A program made the position numbers and the translations under genes. DNA of 57,170 bases, from contig CAYGBK010000035.1 of NCBI GenBank assembly GCA_964348095.1, positions 1 through 57,170 on the forward strand. Reading direction: 5' to 3'. This document shows, in pieces, positions 8,960-16,967 of this stretch (position 1 is its first letter; every line of letters begins with the position of its first letter). The notes below the pieces were generated by a model. The model made no database searches. It was not told the DNA's origin and worked only from the letters and a program-made list of their open reading frames with translations. Source of the DNA: WVXP01 sp964348095 (GTDB lineage Bacteria; Desulfobacterota; BSN033; WVXP01).

Positions 8960-9508
8960 TTGTCAGAAAAGAGCCCGATAAAGAACATAGCTGCCTGGGA
9001 GAAGGCAAAAAAGGTTCGGCTTCTTATCCTGGACGTAGACGGTGTCCTCACGGACGGTCGGATCATGATCGATGACACGGGCGTCGAATCAAAATCATTC
9101 AATGCAAAAGACGGTCACGGTCTGAGAATGCTGATGCGAGCGAATATCCAGGTGGCGCTTCTATCTGGCCGCGATTCAAATGCGACTCAACGCCGGGCCA
9201 AAGAACTGGGGATCTCGATAGTCTATCAGAACATTCACAACAAGATAGAGGCCTATCAAGAGATTATGAACGAGAGTGCTCTTAATGATCATCAGGTGGC
9301 GTACGTGGGCGACGATCTTGTTGATCTCCCCATTTTGAAAAGAGCCGGTTTTGCCGCAGTGGTCGCCGATTCGGTCGATGAAGTCAAACCGTTCGCAGAT
9401 TACGTTACTGAAAAGGAAGGTGGGAGGGGGGCTGTTAGAGAAGTCATAGAGCTGATCCTCAAATCACAGGGGAAATGGGAGGAGGTCACGGCACGGTACG
9501 CCCAGTGA
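8960..9508 (+). CDS. kdsC: Kdo-8-phosphate phosphatase (HAD family)
   Basis: Hydrolyses Kdo-8-phosphate to Kdo. The 182-residue protein is a HAD phosphatase without a cap domain. Motif I is LDVDGVLTDG with the nucleophile D25 and D27; a LLSGRDSNAT motif II follows, and VGDDLVDLPIL provides the metal-binding aspartates. The proposed start is a TTG with only a distant AAGGA upstream, so the exact N-terminus is uncertain, but no ATG alternative lies before the conserved region. It ends inside a GTGA overlap with lptC, so Kdo synthesis runs directly into the LPS transport genes. Confidence 0.94.
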   Translation: MSEKSPIKNIAAWEKAKKVRLLILDVDGVLTDGRIMIDDTGVESKSFNAKDGHGLRMLMRANIQVALLSGRDSNATQRRAKELGISIVYQNIHNKIEAYQEIMNESALNDHQVAYVGDDLVDLPILKRAGFAAVVADSVDEVKPFADYVTEKEGGRGAVREVIELILKSQGKWEEVTARYAQ

Positions 9509-10074
9509 AGAGACTAAGGAACTTGATTGTCCTCTGCCTGGTGGTTCTGGTTCTGGCCACATCGGTCCTCCTATGGGTGAATTGGAGAAAGGTCAGGTCC
9601 TTCAGCAGCCTTGCTAAGATTCCAAGGATCAGAGCCGATCTTGAGGTTGGCAATCTTTTTCTTACCGAAGAAAAAGCAGGCGCGATCCTCTGGGAGCTCA
9701 GTGCCAAGATCGCCCAGTCCTTTGACAGGGGCGGTCGGACTCTACTCGAGGATCTGCGTGTCACCCTGTATAATCGGGACGGACGAACTGTCACCCTCAG
9801 GGGGGATCGGGGCAGCATCGATGACAAGACGCGTGACATTGTGGTGGAGGGGGGTATTCTTGTTACCTCCAGCGATGGACTCAGCCTGAGAACTGAATCG
9901 CTCCAGTATAAACACGAAAAAAGAGAGATCACCACAAATGCTCCGGTGAGAATCGACGGAAGAGGGATCAGGATCTCGGGTGTAGGGCTCCTAATGGACC
10001 TAGCGAGCGAGGAGATCTCAATACTTGGAGGTGTAGAATCCCTCATCTACGATATTCCTCTGAAATCTGGGTAG
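9505..10074 (+). CDS. lptC: LPS export system protein LptC
   Basis: A bitopic inner-membrane protein that receives LPS from the LptB2FG transporter and passes it to LptA in the periplasm. The N-terminus is basic (MKRLRN) followed by one transmembrane segment (LIVLCLVVLVLATSVLLWV), and the rest is a periplasmic LptC/OstA-like beta-jellyroll: GGRTLLEDLRVTLYNRDGR, GDRGSIDDKTRDIVVEGGI and similar strands. The GTG at 9505 was chosen because it overlaps the kdsC stop (GTGA) and puts the basic residues directly before the membrane helix; an ATG 30 bases earlier is also possible. The 189-residue length is usual. Sequence identity in the family is low, so the assignment leans on architecture and the neighbours kdsC and lptA. 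Confidence 0.88.
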   Translation: MKRLRNLIVLCLVVLVLATSVLLWVNWRKVRSFSSLAKIPRIRADLEVGNLFLTEEKAGAILWELSAKIAQSFDRGGRTLLEDLRVTLYNRDGRTVTLRGDRGSIDDKTRDIVVEGGILVTSSDGLSLRTESLQYKHEKREITTNAPVRIDGRGIRISGVGLLMDLASEEISILGGVESLIYDIPLKSG

Positions 10075-10089
10075 CTGAAGGTCCGGGTG

Positions 10090-10632
10090 ATGGCAAATTT
10101 CTCAAAGACTATTCTCTTGGTCGCCGTGACGGCATGCTTCATTATGGGCTGGAACGGAAACGCTCTGGCAGCCGGTGACGAAAAAAAACGGCCTGCGGGA
10201 CTCGATCTGGAGGCGGGATCGGAGCCGATTCGCGTGTCAGCCAAGAGTCTTGTGTGGGACCATAAGGAACAGAAGGCTGCGTTCCACCAAGAGGTTGTGG
10301 CACAGCAGAAGGATTTGACGATATACGCCGACGACCTCGTCATCTACTTCAACGAGGCCAATAACGATGTGACCCGCATCGTCGCAAAAGGTAATGTGAG
10401 AATAACTCAGTTGGATCGGCGGGCTTCATGTGAGGAAGCCGTATATGATCGATCTCAGAACAGCATTGTTCTGGAAGGTAATCCGGTTCTCCGCCAGGGA
10501 CAGAACGAAGTGAGAGGCAAACGGGTGATCTTTTTCATTGATGAGAACCGAAGTGTTGTCGAGAGCGGCGAAGGGGACCGGGTTAAGGTGACCTTGATTC
10601 CTGAAAAGGATGAGCCGAGTGGTCAGATGTAG
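10090..10632 (+). CDS. lptA: LPS transport periplasmic protein LptA
   Basis: A periplasmic bridge protein carrying LPS from LptC to the outer-membrane LptD/E. It starts with a signal peptide (MANFSKTILLVAVTACFIMGWNG, cleavage plausible after ALA near residue 28). The mature part is an OstA/LptA-like fold with repeated strands: PIRVSAKSLVWDHKEQKAAF, YADDLVIYF, ARIVAKGNVRI-like and VRGKRVIFFIDENRSVVE. Length about 180 residues is normal. The start was set at the ATG at 10090; a GTG directly before it would add one residue. It sits between lptC and lptB, the standard order. Short gaps (15 and 35 bases) on both sides support one transcript. Confidence 0.92.
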   Translation: MANFSKTILLVAVTACFIMGWNGNALAAGDEKKRPAGLDLEAGSEPIRVSAKSLVWDHKEQKAAFHQEVVAQQKDLTIYADDLVIYFNEANNDVTRIVAKGNVRITQLDRRASCEEAVYDRSQNSIVLEGNPVLRQGQNEVRGKRVIFFIDENRSVVESGEGDRVKVTLIPEKDEPSGQM

Positions 10633-10667
10633 GAGTTGCCCCACGCCATTGCGGGGATAGTGAATTT

Positions 10668-11492
10668 ATGGAAGGGGAGAGTGGCGACAAGGTGGAGGTG
10701 ACAACAACGAAAAGAGCAGCCGTTGGCAGAGGGAATGGGGCATTCCGGGCCGTCGATTTGACCAAATCTTTCCGAAAAAGAAGGGTCGTCGATGGGGTTG
10801 AACTGACGGTCAAGGCTGGTGAGGTAGTCGGGCTCTTAGGGCCGAACGGAGCTGGTAAGACGACGATATTCTACATGATCATTGGTTTGATGAGACCGGA
10901 GAAGGGAAAAATTTTTTTGAATCAAGAGGACATTACCGATCTTCCGATGTATATGAGGGCGAGAAAGGGCATTGGATATTTGCCTCAAGAGTCTTCCGTT
11001 TTTCGAAAACTGACCGTTGAAGAGAACATCATGGCCATTCTCGAGTCCCTGCCCCTGTCAGGTTCTGAAAGGAAAGAGCGGTTGGTATCTCTTTTGAATG
11101 AACTCGGATTGGGTGTGATTCGGAATCGAAAGGCGTATTCTCTCTCCGGTGGGGAGAGGCGGAGGGTGGAGATAACCAGGGCCTTGGTTACATCTCCAAT
11201 GTTCATCCTCCTCGATGAACCCTTTGCAGGGATTGACCCGATCGCGGTGACTGACATTCAAAACATTATCTTCCAGCTGAAGAGCAAGGGGATCGGGATC
11301 ATTATGACCGACCATAATGTGCGTGAGACTCTCGGGATTTGCGACAGAGCATACATCCTCAATGAGGGACGGATCCTTGAATCTGGAGTCCCGGAAAGAA
11401 TTGCAAAAAGCAGAAAAGCTCGGAAGATCTATTTGGGAGATTCCTTTTCCTTGGGACAAAAAAAGCGTGAGACATCTGCTGAAGAGGGGTGA
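10668..11492 (+). CDS. lptB: LPS export ABC transporter ATPase LptB
   Basis: The cytoplasmic ATPase that powers LPS extraction with LptF/LptG, which are not in this window. It carries all the ABC hallmarks: Walker A GPNGAGKTT, Q-loop GYLPQESSVF, signature LSGGERRR, Walker B FILLDEPFAGID and the switch His in TDHNV. The GYLPQE and DEPFAGIDP wording is typical of LptB. At 274 residues it is about 30 longer than usual: an N-terminal extension of roughly 25 polar residues precedes FRAVDLTKSF, and a short basic/acidic tail ends the protein. An internal start could remove the extension, but no well-spaced one is obvious. rpoN begins 34 bases downstream. Confidence 0.96.
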   Translation: MEGESGDKVEVTTTKRAAVGRGNGAFRAVDLTKSFRKRRVVDGVELTVKAGEVVGLLGPNGAGKTTIFYMIIGLMRPEKGKIFLNQEDITDLPMYMRARKGIGYLPQESSVFRKLTVEENIMAILESLPLSGSERKERLVSLLNELGLGVIRNRKAYSLSGGERRRVEITRALVTSPMFILLDEPFAGIDPIAVTDIQNIIFQLKSKGIGIIMTDHNVRETLGICDRAYILNEGRILESGVPERIAKSRKARKIYLGDSFSLGQKKRETSAEEG

Positions 11493-11526
11493 CCATGAGC
11501 AAAAAACCTGACAGAGAGATGAGATA

Positions 11527-12975
11527 ATGGCGCTAGAGATCAAACAAAGCCCTAGGCTGGCTCAACAACTCGTGATTACGCCTCAGCTTCAGCAGGCGAT
11601 CAAACTCCTTCAGCTGACCCGGATGGAACTGGTGGATCTGATCCAGGAGGAGATGAACGAAAATCCCCTATTAGAAGAGTCAGAACCTTCCGAAGAAATG
11701 GATGCCTCCCCACAGGAGGCTAACGCTCAGGAGCAAACCGTTGAGGAATCAGCGAAGGAGAAGACCGAGGAAGTGAAAGGAGAGGGGGAGGGGCAGGATG
11801 ATTTCGACTGGGATAGTTACTTGGAGAATCTAAATGTTTCCCCCTATCCGACCGCTCGTGACACTGATGATCGACCATCCTTTGAGAACTTCCTGGCCCG
11901 CAAGACAGATCTATCAGATCATCTGATGTGGCAGCTTCGCCTCTCTAGCCTTGACGAAAGAGGAAAGGACATCGGTCGCTTCGTCATTGGCAACCTAGAT
12001 GAAAATGGTTATCTCGGCATGTCAGTCGAAGAGATTATCACCCATTTGGGGTGTGATTCTGACAAGGTGGAAGAGGTCTTGAGAGAGATTCGGCTTTTCG
12101 ACCCTGTCGGAGTTGGTGCCAGGGATCTTCGGGAATGCCTATTATCACAGATTGACACGATGGCACAGCCCGACCCGATTGCGCGGGAAATTGTTTTGAA
12201 CCACCTCAGCCACCTCAAAAATAGGAACTACGGTCAAATTGCCAAGAAACTGGGGGTTTCTGTGAATACGGTGATGGAGGCGATTCGACTTATTTCTGAG
12301 TTGGAGCCGAAACCCGGCAGGGCGTACACGGGGGAGGAAGTTCAGAACATTATCCCAGATGTTTTTGTGTACAAGATCGAAGGAGAATACGTTGTTGTCC
12401 TCAACGAGGACGAAATGCCGCGATTGCGAATAAACAGTACCTATCGAAACATTCTGAGCACGAGTACGGGAACGCCCGAGGCTGATCGGAAGTACATTCA
12501 GGACAGACTTCGTTCAGCATTATGGCTTTTGAAGAGCATTCATCAGAGACAACGTACGATCTATCGAGTTACAAAGAGTATCGTCCAACTTCAGCGAGAG
12601 TTTCTTGACAAAGGGGTGAACTATCTTAGACCCATGGTTCTGAGAGATGTGGCAGAGGATATTCAAATGCATGAGTCCACGATAAGCCGGGCAACTAACA
12701 ACAAGTATGTGCATACTCCTCAGGGCATCTTTGAGTTGAAGTATTTCTTTAACAATAGCATTAGTTCTTTTCGAGGGGAGGATTTTGCATCAGAGAGTGT
12801 CAAGAACTTAATCAAGGACATCATCGCAAAAGAGAATCCGAGAAAACCTTACAGCGACGAGAAAATAGTCCATATGCTGCGGGGGATGAATATCGATATT
12901 GCTCGACGGACGGTTGCCAAGTATCGTGAGTCATTAAGAATCCTGTCCTCAAATGAGAGAAAAAGGCTCTTGTGA
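11527..12975 (+). CDS. rpoN: RNA polymerase sigma-54 factor
   Basis: The alternative sigma factor recognising -24/-12 promoters and requiring AAA+ enhancer-binding activators. The 482 residues show the three usual regions. First is a Gln/Leu-rich activator-interacting region I (QSPRLAQQLVITPQLQQAIKL and onward, ending NENPLLEE). Next is an acidic region II (residues about 50-95, rich in Glu). Last is the core- and DNA-binding region with the helix-turn-helix (LRDVAEDIQMHESTISRATN) and the C-terminal RpoN box ARRTVAKYRE. It follows lptB, a conserved pairing in proteobacteria, and precedes hpf-ptsN. The window does not show its activators. Gap 12976-13162 (187 bases) before hpf shows no clear gene. 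Confidence 0.98.
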   Translation: MALEIKQSPRLAQQLVITPQLQQAIKLLQLTRMELVDLIQEEMNENPLLEESEPSEEMDASPQEANAQEQTVEESAKEKTEEVKGEGEGQDDFDWDSYLENLNVSPYPTARDTDDRPSFENFLARKTDLSDHLMWQLRLSSLDERGKDIGRFVIGNLDENGYLGMSVEEIITHLGCDSDKVEEVLREIRLFDPVGVGARDLRECLLSQIDTMAQPDPIAREIVLNHLSHLKNRNYGQIAKKLGVSVNTVMEAIRLISELEPKPGRAYTGEEVQNIIPDVFVYKIEGEYVVVLNEDEMPRLRINSTYRNILSTSTGTPEADRKYIQDRLRSALWLLKSIHQRQRTIYRVTKSIVQLQREFLDKGVNYLRPMVLRDVAEDIQMHESTISRATNNKYVHTPQGIFELKYFFNNSISSFRGEDFASESVKNLIKDIIAKENPRKPYSDEKIVHMLRGMNIDIARRTVAKYRESLRILSSNERKRLL

Positions 12976-13162
12976 ATTATCCGAAAGAGTCAAACCTACG
13001 GGGCCATCCGGCCGGGAGACTGAAAAGTCCTTCTGCTGACCCTTTTCTCCTCTAGGAACTCAAGCCAACTACCTCCCCTTTTTTCGAGCGACGCTAACCC
13101 GGCGTCATGCATTGACAGCCGATAGAAAAGGAAGTAGTTTAAAAGTTCGAAGGAGGATCGCT

Positions 13163-13708
13163 ATGCAGGTCGTCGTGACGTTCAGACATTTTGAAACGGA
13201 TGATGCGGTCAGGAACTATGCAAAAGAAAAGGTTATGAAGCTAAAGAAATACTTGGAACGACCTGTTGAGGCACGGATAGTGTTGTCAGTCGAGAAGTTC
13301 AGGAATATCGCAGAAGCCACGATCACCGGGGATGGATACACAATCAATGGGATGGAAAAAACAAATGATATATATTCATCCATCGACAAGGTGGTCGGGA
13401 AACTGGAGAGGCAAATCAGAAAGTACCGAGGCAAGACGAAGCCCAGGAGGTCTGGTCCACCTTATCAGAATCACCGACGGGGGGTAAATGTCCACACAGC
13501 AAAAGGCTCTGGCATGGGACAAGAGACTCGGATCATAAGAAACGATGAATACACTGTTAAGCCGATGTCGGTAGAAGAGGCGATCCTTCAACTCGATGCG
13601 GAAGAGAGTGATTTCTATATTTTCATTAACCCCGATTCTGGATTGCTCAATGTTGTCTACCATCGGAAGGATGGAAACTACGGTCTCATTGAACCTGAGA
13701 TTTCGTAA
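13163..13708 (+). CDS. hpf: Ribosome hibernation promoting factor (long form)
   Basis: Binds the 30S decoding region in stationary phase and, in the long form, drives 100S dimer formation through its C-terminal domain. Residues 1-100 are the HPF/YfiA domain (MQVVVTFRHFETDDAVRNYA, then KLKKYLE and a basic GKLERQIRKYRGK). A linker of about 30 residues leads to the C-terminal dimerisation domain (IRNDEYTVKPMSVEEAIL to FYIFINPDSGLLNVVYHRKDG). Total 181 residues. The start is fixed by an AAGGAGG ribosome-binding site at 13150-13156, six bases before the ATG; an upstream in-frame start at 13112 lacks one. Position between rpoN and ptsN is the classic rpoN-operon order, although that operon usually carries the short form in gammaproteobacteria. 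Confidence 0.96.
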   Translation: MQVVVTFRHFETDDAVRNYAKEKVMKLKKYLERPVEARIVLSVEKFRNIAEATITGDGYTINGMEKTNDIYSSIDKVVGKLERQIRKYRGKTKPRRSGPPYQNHRRGVNVHTAKGSGMGQETRIIRNDEYTVKPMSVEEAILQLDAEESDFYIFINPDSGLLNVVYHRKDGNYGLIEPEIS

Positions 13709-13743
13709 GGGTGAACGATGATTATGACCTGGAGGCGCAGCGC

Positions 13744-14205
13744 ATGAATGTTTCTGAGATCTTAGATAAACACCTGCTCATTCCCAACCTTCAATCGAAG
13801 AACAAGAAGGGTGTTTTGAAGGAACTGGCCGAAGTTCTGGTTAACCAGGGCAAACTGCAAGACCTAGAGCACGTTGTGGAAGTCTTGCTTGATCGGGAGA
13901 AACTGGGTAGTACCGGCATTGGTGACGGAATCGCTATCCCCCATGGGAAGATCAGGGATCTTCGGCAGGTTGTTGCTTCATTTGGAAGAAGCCGTGAAGG
14001 TGTCGATTTTGAGTCTATCGACCAGAAACCGACACACCTATTCTTTCTTCTCGTTGCACCAGAGAACTCTGCAGGGGCACATCTGAAAGCTTTAGCGAGG
14101 ATTTCTAGACTTCTAAAGGATCCCAACTTCAGAAGAAGACTGATGGAGGCAGAAGGCGCAGAGGAGCTTTTTGAGATTATTTCGGAAGAGGATGCCCAGT
14201 ATTAA
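13744..14205 (+). CDS. ptsN: PTS nitrogen-regulatory IIA protein (EIIA-Ntr)
   Basis: A regulatory phosphocarrier of the fructose-type EIIA fold. The phosphorylated His is in GIAIPHGK (H67 from the start used here). The fold is recognisable from ISRLLKD-type helices near the C-terminus (ALARISRLLKDPNFRRRLMEA). The start is the ATG at 13744, because GGAGG at 13731-13735 lies eight bases ahead; a GTG at 13711 would add 11 residues but has no usable ribosome-binding site. At 153 residues it matches PtsN. It sits between hpf and hprK, so nitrogen-type PTS regulation and HPr kinase are encoded together. No ptsP-type GAF-domain enzyme I is present; the EI downstream (ptsI) is the likely phosphodonor via HPr. 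Confidence 0.93.
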   Translation: MNVSEILDKHLLIPNLQSKNKKGVLKELAEVLVNQGKLQDLEHVVEVLLDREKLGSTGIGDGIAIPHGKIRDLRQVVASFGRSREGVDFESIDQKPTHLFFLLVAPENSAGAHLKALARISRLLKDPNFRRRLMEAEGAEELFEIISEEDAQY

Positions 14206-14232
14206 TTGGCGTCCTAGGGAGGTTCTCTGCTA

Positions 14233-15198
14233 ATGTCTGAAGTCTCAGGGGAAGACCTGTTTCATGACCGGGAGTATGACTTGAGGCTCCGCCTGATTGC
14301 TGGGTCAAAGGGGCTAAAGAAAAAGATTAGGTTTTCCCAGGTTCAAAAGTTGGGATTGGCTTTTGCCGGTTCTACCGATTTTGTCCAACCCTTTCGGGTT
14401 CAGGTTATTGGCAATTCGGAGCTTTCCTACTTCCAGACCCTTCGTGTCGAGAAGAGAGATGAGGTCATAAAGAGGATTTGTGGCCTGAGGATTGCCTGTC
14501 TCGTAGTAACGAAGAACCTTGAAATTCCCTCCCTTCTTGTTAAGGAGAGCCAGAGGCGGCGCATTCCCCTCTTCCAGACGGATCTCTCGACTCAGGAGCT
14601 AATTGAAAGAATCACGAAATTCCTACAGGATAAGCTTGCACCGAGCACAACTGTCCATGGAGTCCTCGTAGATGTTTTTGGGGTAGGCGTTCTGATTCTT
14701 GGGGGAAGCGGCATTGGGAAGAGTGAATGTGCCCTGGATCTCATCCTGCGGGGACATCGTTTTGTCGCCGATGATCTGGTCTTTCTTTACAAAAGGCCGC
14801 CCCAGAACATTTTTGGATGTGGCGTTGATACGGTCAAATATCATATGGAGATCCGAGGTCTGGGAATCATTAACGTGGCTAAACTCTTTGGTGTTGAGGC
14901 GATCAGGGAGCGAAAAATCGTCGAGATGGTGGTTGAGCTAGTGGAATGGGAGAGCTCTAAGGAGTATGACCGCCTGGGGTTTGAGGAGGAATCCTATCGG
15001 GTTCTTGGTATCAATCTTCCGATGGTCAAGATACCGGTAACCCCTGGCAGGAATTTGGCGTCTATCATCGAGGTTGCCGCCAGGAACCATCTCTTGAGGG
15101 TGATGGGATACGATCCTGGAAGAGAATTCGAAAAACAACTGATGGCAAAGCTGTCGAGTCGTAGGAAGAAAAATACCGTTAGGGATGAAATCGAGTGA
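14233..15198 (+). CDS. hprK: HPr kinase/phosphorylase
   Basis: A bifunctional enzyme that phosphorylates HPr on Ser46 with ATP or PPi and removes that phosphate. The N-terminal domain (about 1-135) is the variable regulatory region. The C-terminal catalytic domain has Walker A GGSGIGKS at residues 157-164, the ADDL motif after it, and the family signature EIRGLGIINV. Length 321 fits. The presence of HPr with a Ser at position 46 two genes downstream supports a working pair. The stop overlaps the rapZ GTG start (GTGA). In Firmicutes this enzyme controls carbon catabolite repression through CcpA; in Gram-negatives with an incomplete PTS its role is less clear. Confidence 0.96.
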   Translation: MSEVSGEDLFHDREYDLRLRLIAGSKGLKKKIRFSQVQKLGLAFAGSTDFVQPFRVQVIGNSELSYFQTLRVEKRDEVIKRICGLRIACLVVTKNLEIPSLLVKESQRRRIPLFQTDLSTQELIERITKFLQDKLAPSTTVHGVLVDVFGVGVLILGGSGIGKSECALDLILRGHRFVADDLVFLYKRPPQNIFGCGVDTVKYHMEIRGLGIINVAKLFGVEAIRERKIVEMVVELVEWESSKEYDRLGFEEESYRVLGINLPMVKIPVTPGRNLASIIEVAARNHLLRVMGYDPGREFEKQLMAKLSSRRKKNTVRDEIE

Positions 15199-16070
15199 GG
15201 GATCTTAGGGTTGTCCTCATTAGCGGTCTTTCCGGTTCAGGTAAGACCACGGCTATCAAAGCTTTGGAGGATATCGGATTCTACTGCGTAGACAACCTCC
15301 CCTTTGTACTATTCCCTAAATTCCTCGAGCTATGTCAACAATCGGTCCGGAGAATCTCGAGGATCGGCCTGGTGGTCGACATTCGCGGCGCAGAGTTCAT
15401 GGCAGATGCCAGGCAAATTATTGGAGGGCTGAGAGAGGAGGGTTTTGCCCTCGCAATTCTCTTTCTTGAGGCCCGGGATGAGATCCTGGTAGGAAGGTAC
15501 AGGGAAACCCGGCGCCACCATCCCCTCGCCGCGGGGTCAATCCAAAACGGTATACGGATGGAGCGAGAGCGTCTTGTGACCCTCAGGGATTTGGCAGACA
15601 AAGTTATCGATACCTCTGATCTCAATGTTCACCAGCTCAAGGATGTAATCACACGATTTTTCCTTAAGGAATCACCCCGACGGGCAATGGCTGTTACGCT
15701 GATGTCCTTCGGGTATAGCTTTGGAATTCCCTATGAGGCCGATATCATCCTGGACGTGAGGTTCTTGCCGAATCCCTTCTTTGTCGATCATTTGAAACGA
15801 CTCACGGGGGAGCAAAAAGGTGTCCGTGAATACGTACTGAAATGGCCTGAAGCCAAGGAGTTTATCAGGAGGTTTCAGGACCTGATCAAGTTTCTGATCC
15901 CTCTCTATGAAAAGGAGCGAAAAGCCTATCTTACGATCGCGGTCGGGTGCACGGGAGGGCGGCATCGTTCGGTTGTCATTGTGCGCGAACTTGGGGTAAT
16001 TTTGAAAAAGAGCCTCGGGGATAAGGGAAAACTCCTGGAGGTAAAACACCGAGACCTTGAAAAGGAGTAG
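15195..16070 (+). CDS. rapZ: RNase adapter protein RapZ / YvcJ family nucleotide-binding protein
   Basis: The 291-residue P-loop protein carries GLSGSGKT at residues 11-18, a Walker B-like region, and the conserved C-terminal GCTGGRHRSV and R-rich segment (VREYVLKWPEA). In E. coli RapZ binds GlmZ/GlmY small RNAs and tunes glucosamine-6-phosphate synthase, and YvcJ in Bacillus is a GTPase/ATPase. Both link to amino-sugar supply for the envelope. The GTG start overlaps the hprK stop. The neighbourhood of ptsN-hprK-EIIA-ptsH is widely conserved for this family. Whether it acts with a GlmZ-like RNA here is unknown, as no such RNA was recognised in the window. Confidence 0.95.
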   Translation: MRDLRVVLISGLSGSGKTTAIKALEDIGFYCVDNLPFVLFPKFLELCQQSVRRISRIGLVVDIRGAEFMADARQIIGGLREEGFALAILFLEARDEILVGRYRETRRHHPLAAGSIQNGIRMERERLVTLRDLADKVIDTSDLNVHQLKDVITRFFLKESPRRAMAVTLMSFGYSFGIPYEADIILDVRFLPNPFFVDHLKRLTGEQKGVREYVLKWPEAKEFIRRFQDLIKFLIPLYEKERKAYLTIAVGCTGGRHRSVVIVRELGVILKKSLGDKGKLLEVKHRDLEKE

Positions 16071-16183
16071 GAGCCTGGTCAAGCTGGAACTGACTTCACA
16101 GGGCGTTGTTCATCGGTGGTGATTCTGAAAACCGAATAGTCCTTTGTTGATCGTCCATGTCCAGGTGAAGGAGAAAGAGAATC

Positions 16184-16597
16184 ATGATTGGCGTGGTTGT
16201 GGTGACCCATTGTCGATTGGCAGAGGAATTGATTTGTGCGGCTGAACTTATCGTGGGTCAATTGAAGGGTTTCAAAGGAATATCCATTGATCCGAAGAGC
16301 GACCCGGACGAGATCCGGGAGAGGATAGCCGGTGCGATTCGGAAGGTGGATAGAGGTTCAGGAGTTCTCATTCTGACCGATATGTTTGGGGGCACCCCTT
16401 CGACCATAAGTTTCTCTTTTCTCCAAGATAATCGAATCGAGGTCGTCACCGGGGTGAATCTTCCCATGCTTCTAAAACTGTCCACATATGAGGGGGACAT
16501 GACTCTGGCCGAACTAGCAGAGTTTATCAAATCCTACGGTCAGAAGAATATTAATATCGCCAGTGAAATCCTGCAAAAGGGTGCCAAGCGAAAATAG
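16184..16597 (+). CDS. PTS mannose-family EIIA protein
   Basis: A 137-residue EIIA domain of the mannose type. It opens MIGVVVVTHCRLAEEL, with the phosphorylatable His at residue 9, and continues with the loop LILTDMFGGTPSTIS that is diagnostic of the family, then VTGVNLPML. It would accept phosphate from HPr. No mannose-type EIIB, IIC or IID gene is present here, so it is either a stand-alone regulator or works with a distant permease. A gap of 113 bases separates it from rapZ, while ptsH follows after two bases, so EIIA-HPr-EI may have their own promoter. Confidence 0.93.
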   Translation: MIGVVVVTHCRLAEELICAAELIVGQLKGFKGISIDPKSDPDEIRERIAGAIRKVDRGSGVLILTDMFGGTPSTISFSFLQDNRIEVVTGVNLPMLLKLSTYEGDMTLAELAEFIKSYGQKNINIASEILQKGAKRK

Positions 16598-16599
16598 AC

Positions 16600-16866
16600 A
16601 TGGAAAAACATACATTTGTAATCAAGAATAAACTCGGGTTGCACGCGAGAGCTGCAGGCCAACTGGTCCGGACAGCCAACAGGTATGATGCTGAGATCTC
16701 CATAGAAAAGGATGGCATGGTGGCAAATGCCAAAAGCATCATGGGGGTAATGATGCTTGCTGCTGCCATAGGCTCCAAGGTAAGGATTATGGCTGAGGGT
16801 TCTGATGCCCGAAAGGCGGTCAGGGCTCTCGGTCAGTTGATCGAGAACAAGTTTGGTGAGAGTTAA
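16600..16866 (+). CDS. ptsH: Phosphocarrier protein HPr
   Basis: An 88-residue HPr with both regulatory sites. The catalytic His is H15 in GLHARAAG, which takes phosphate from enzyme I. S46 in ANAKSIMGVMML is the position modified by HPr kinase. Both residues fall at the canonical numbers. The gene follows the EIIA-Man gene by two bases and precedes ptsI. The Ser46 context keeps the small residues and hydrophobic Ile-Met needed by HprK, so the hprK upstream probably acts on this protein (inference from family knowledge). Confidence 0.97.
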   Translation: MEKHTFVIKNKLGLHARAAGQLVRTANRYDAEISIEKDGMVANAKSIMGVMMLAAAIGSKVRIMAEGSDARKAVRALGQLIENKFGES

Positions 16867-16967
16867 GCCTTTTCCATAGGATGACCCTATCGTGCCTGGT
16901 CGGACAACGACCGGCACATGATTTTGCCCCGGACGATAGGACCGGTAGACCGGATGGTTGGAATTTG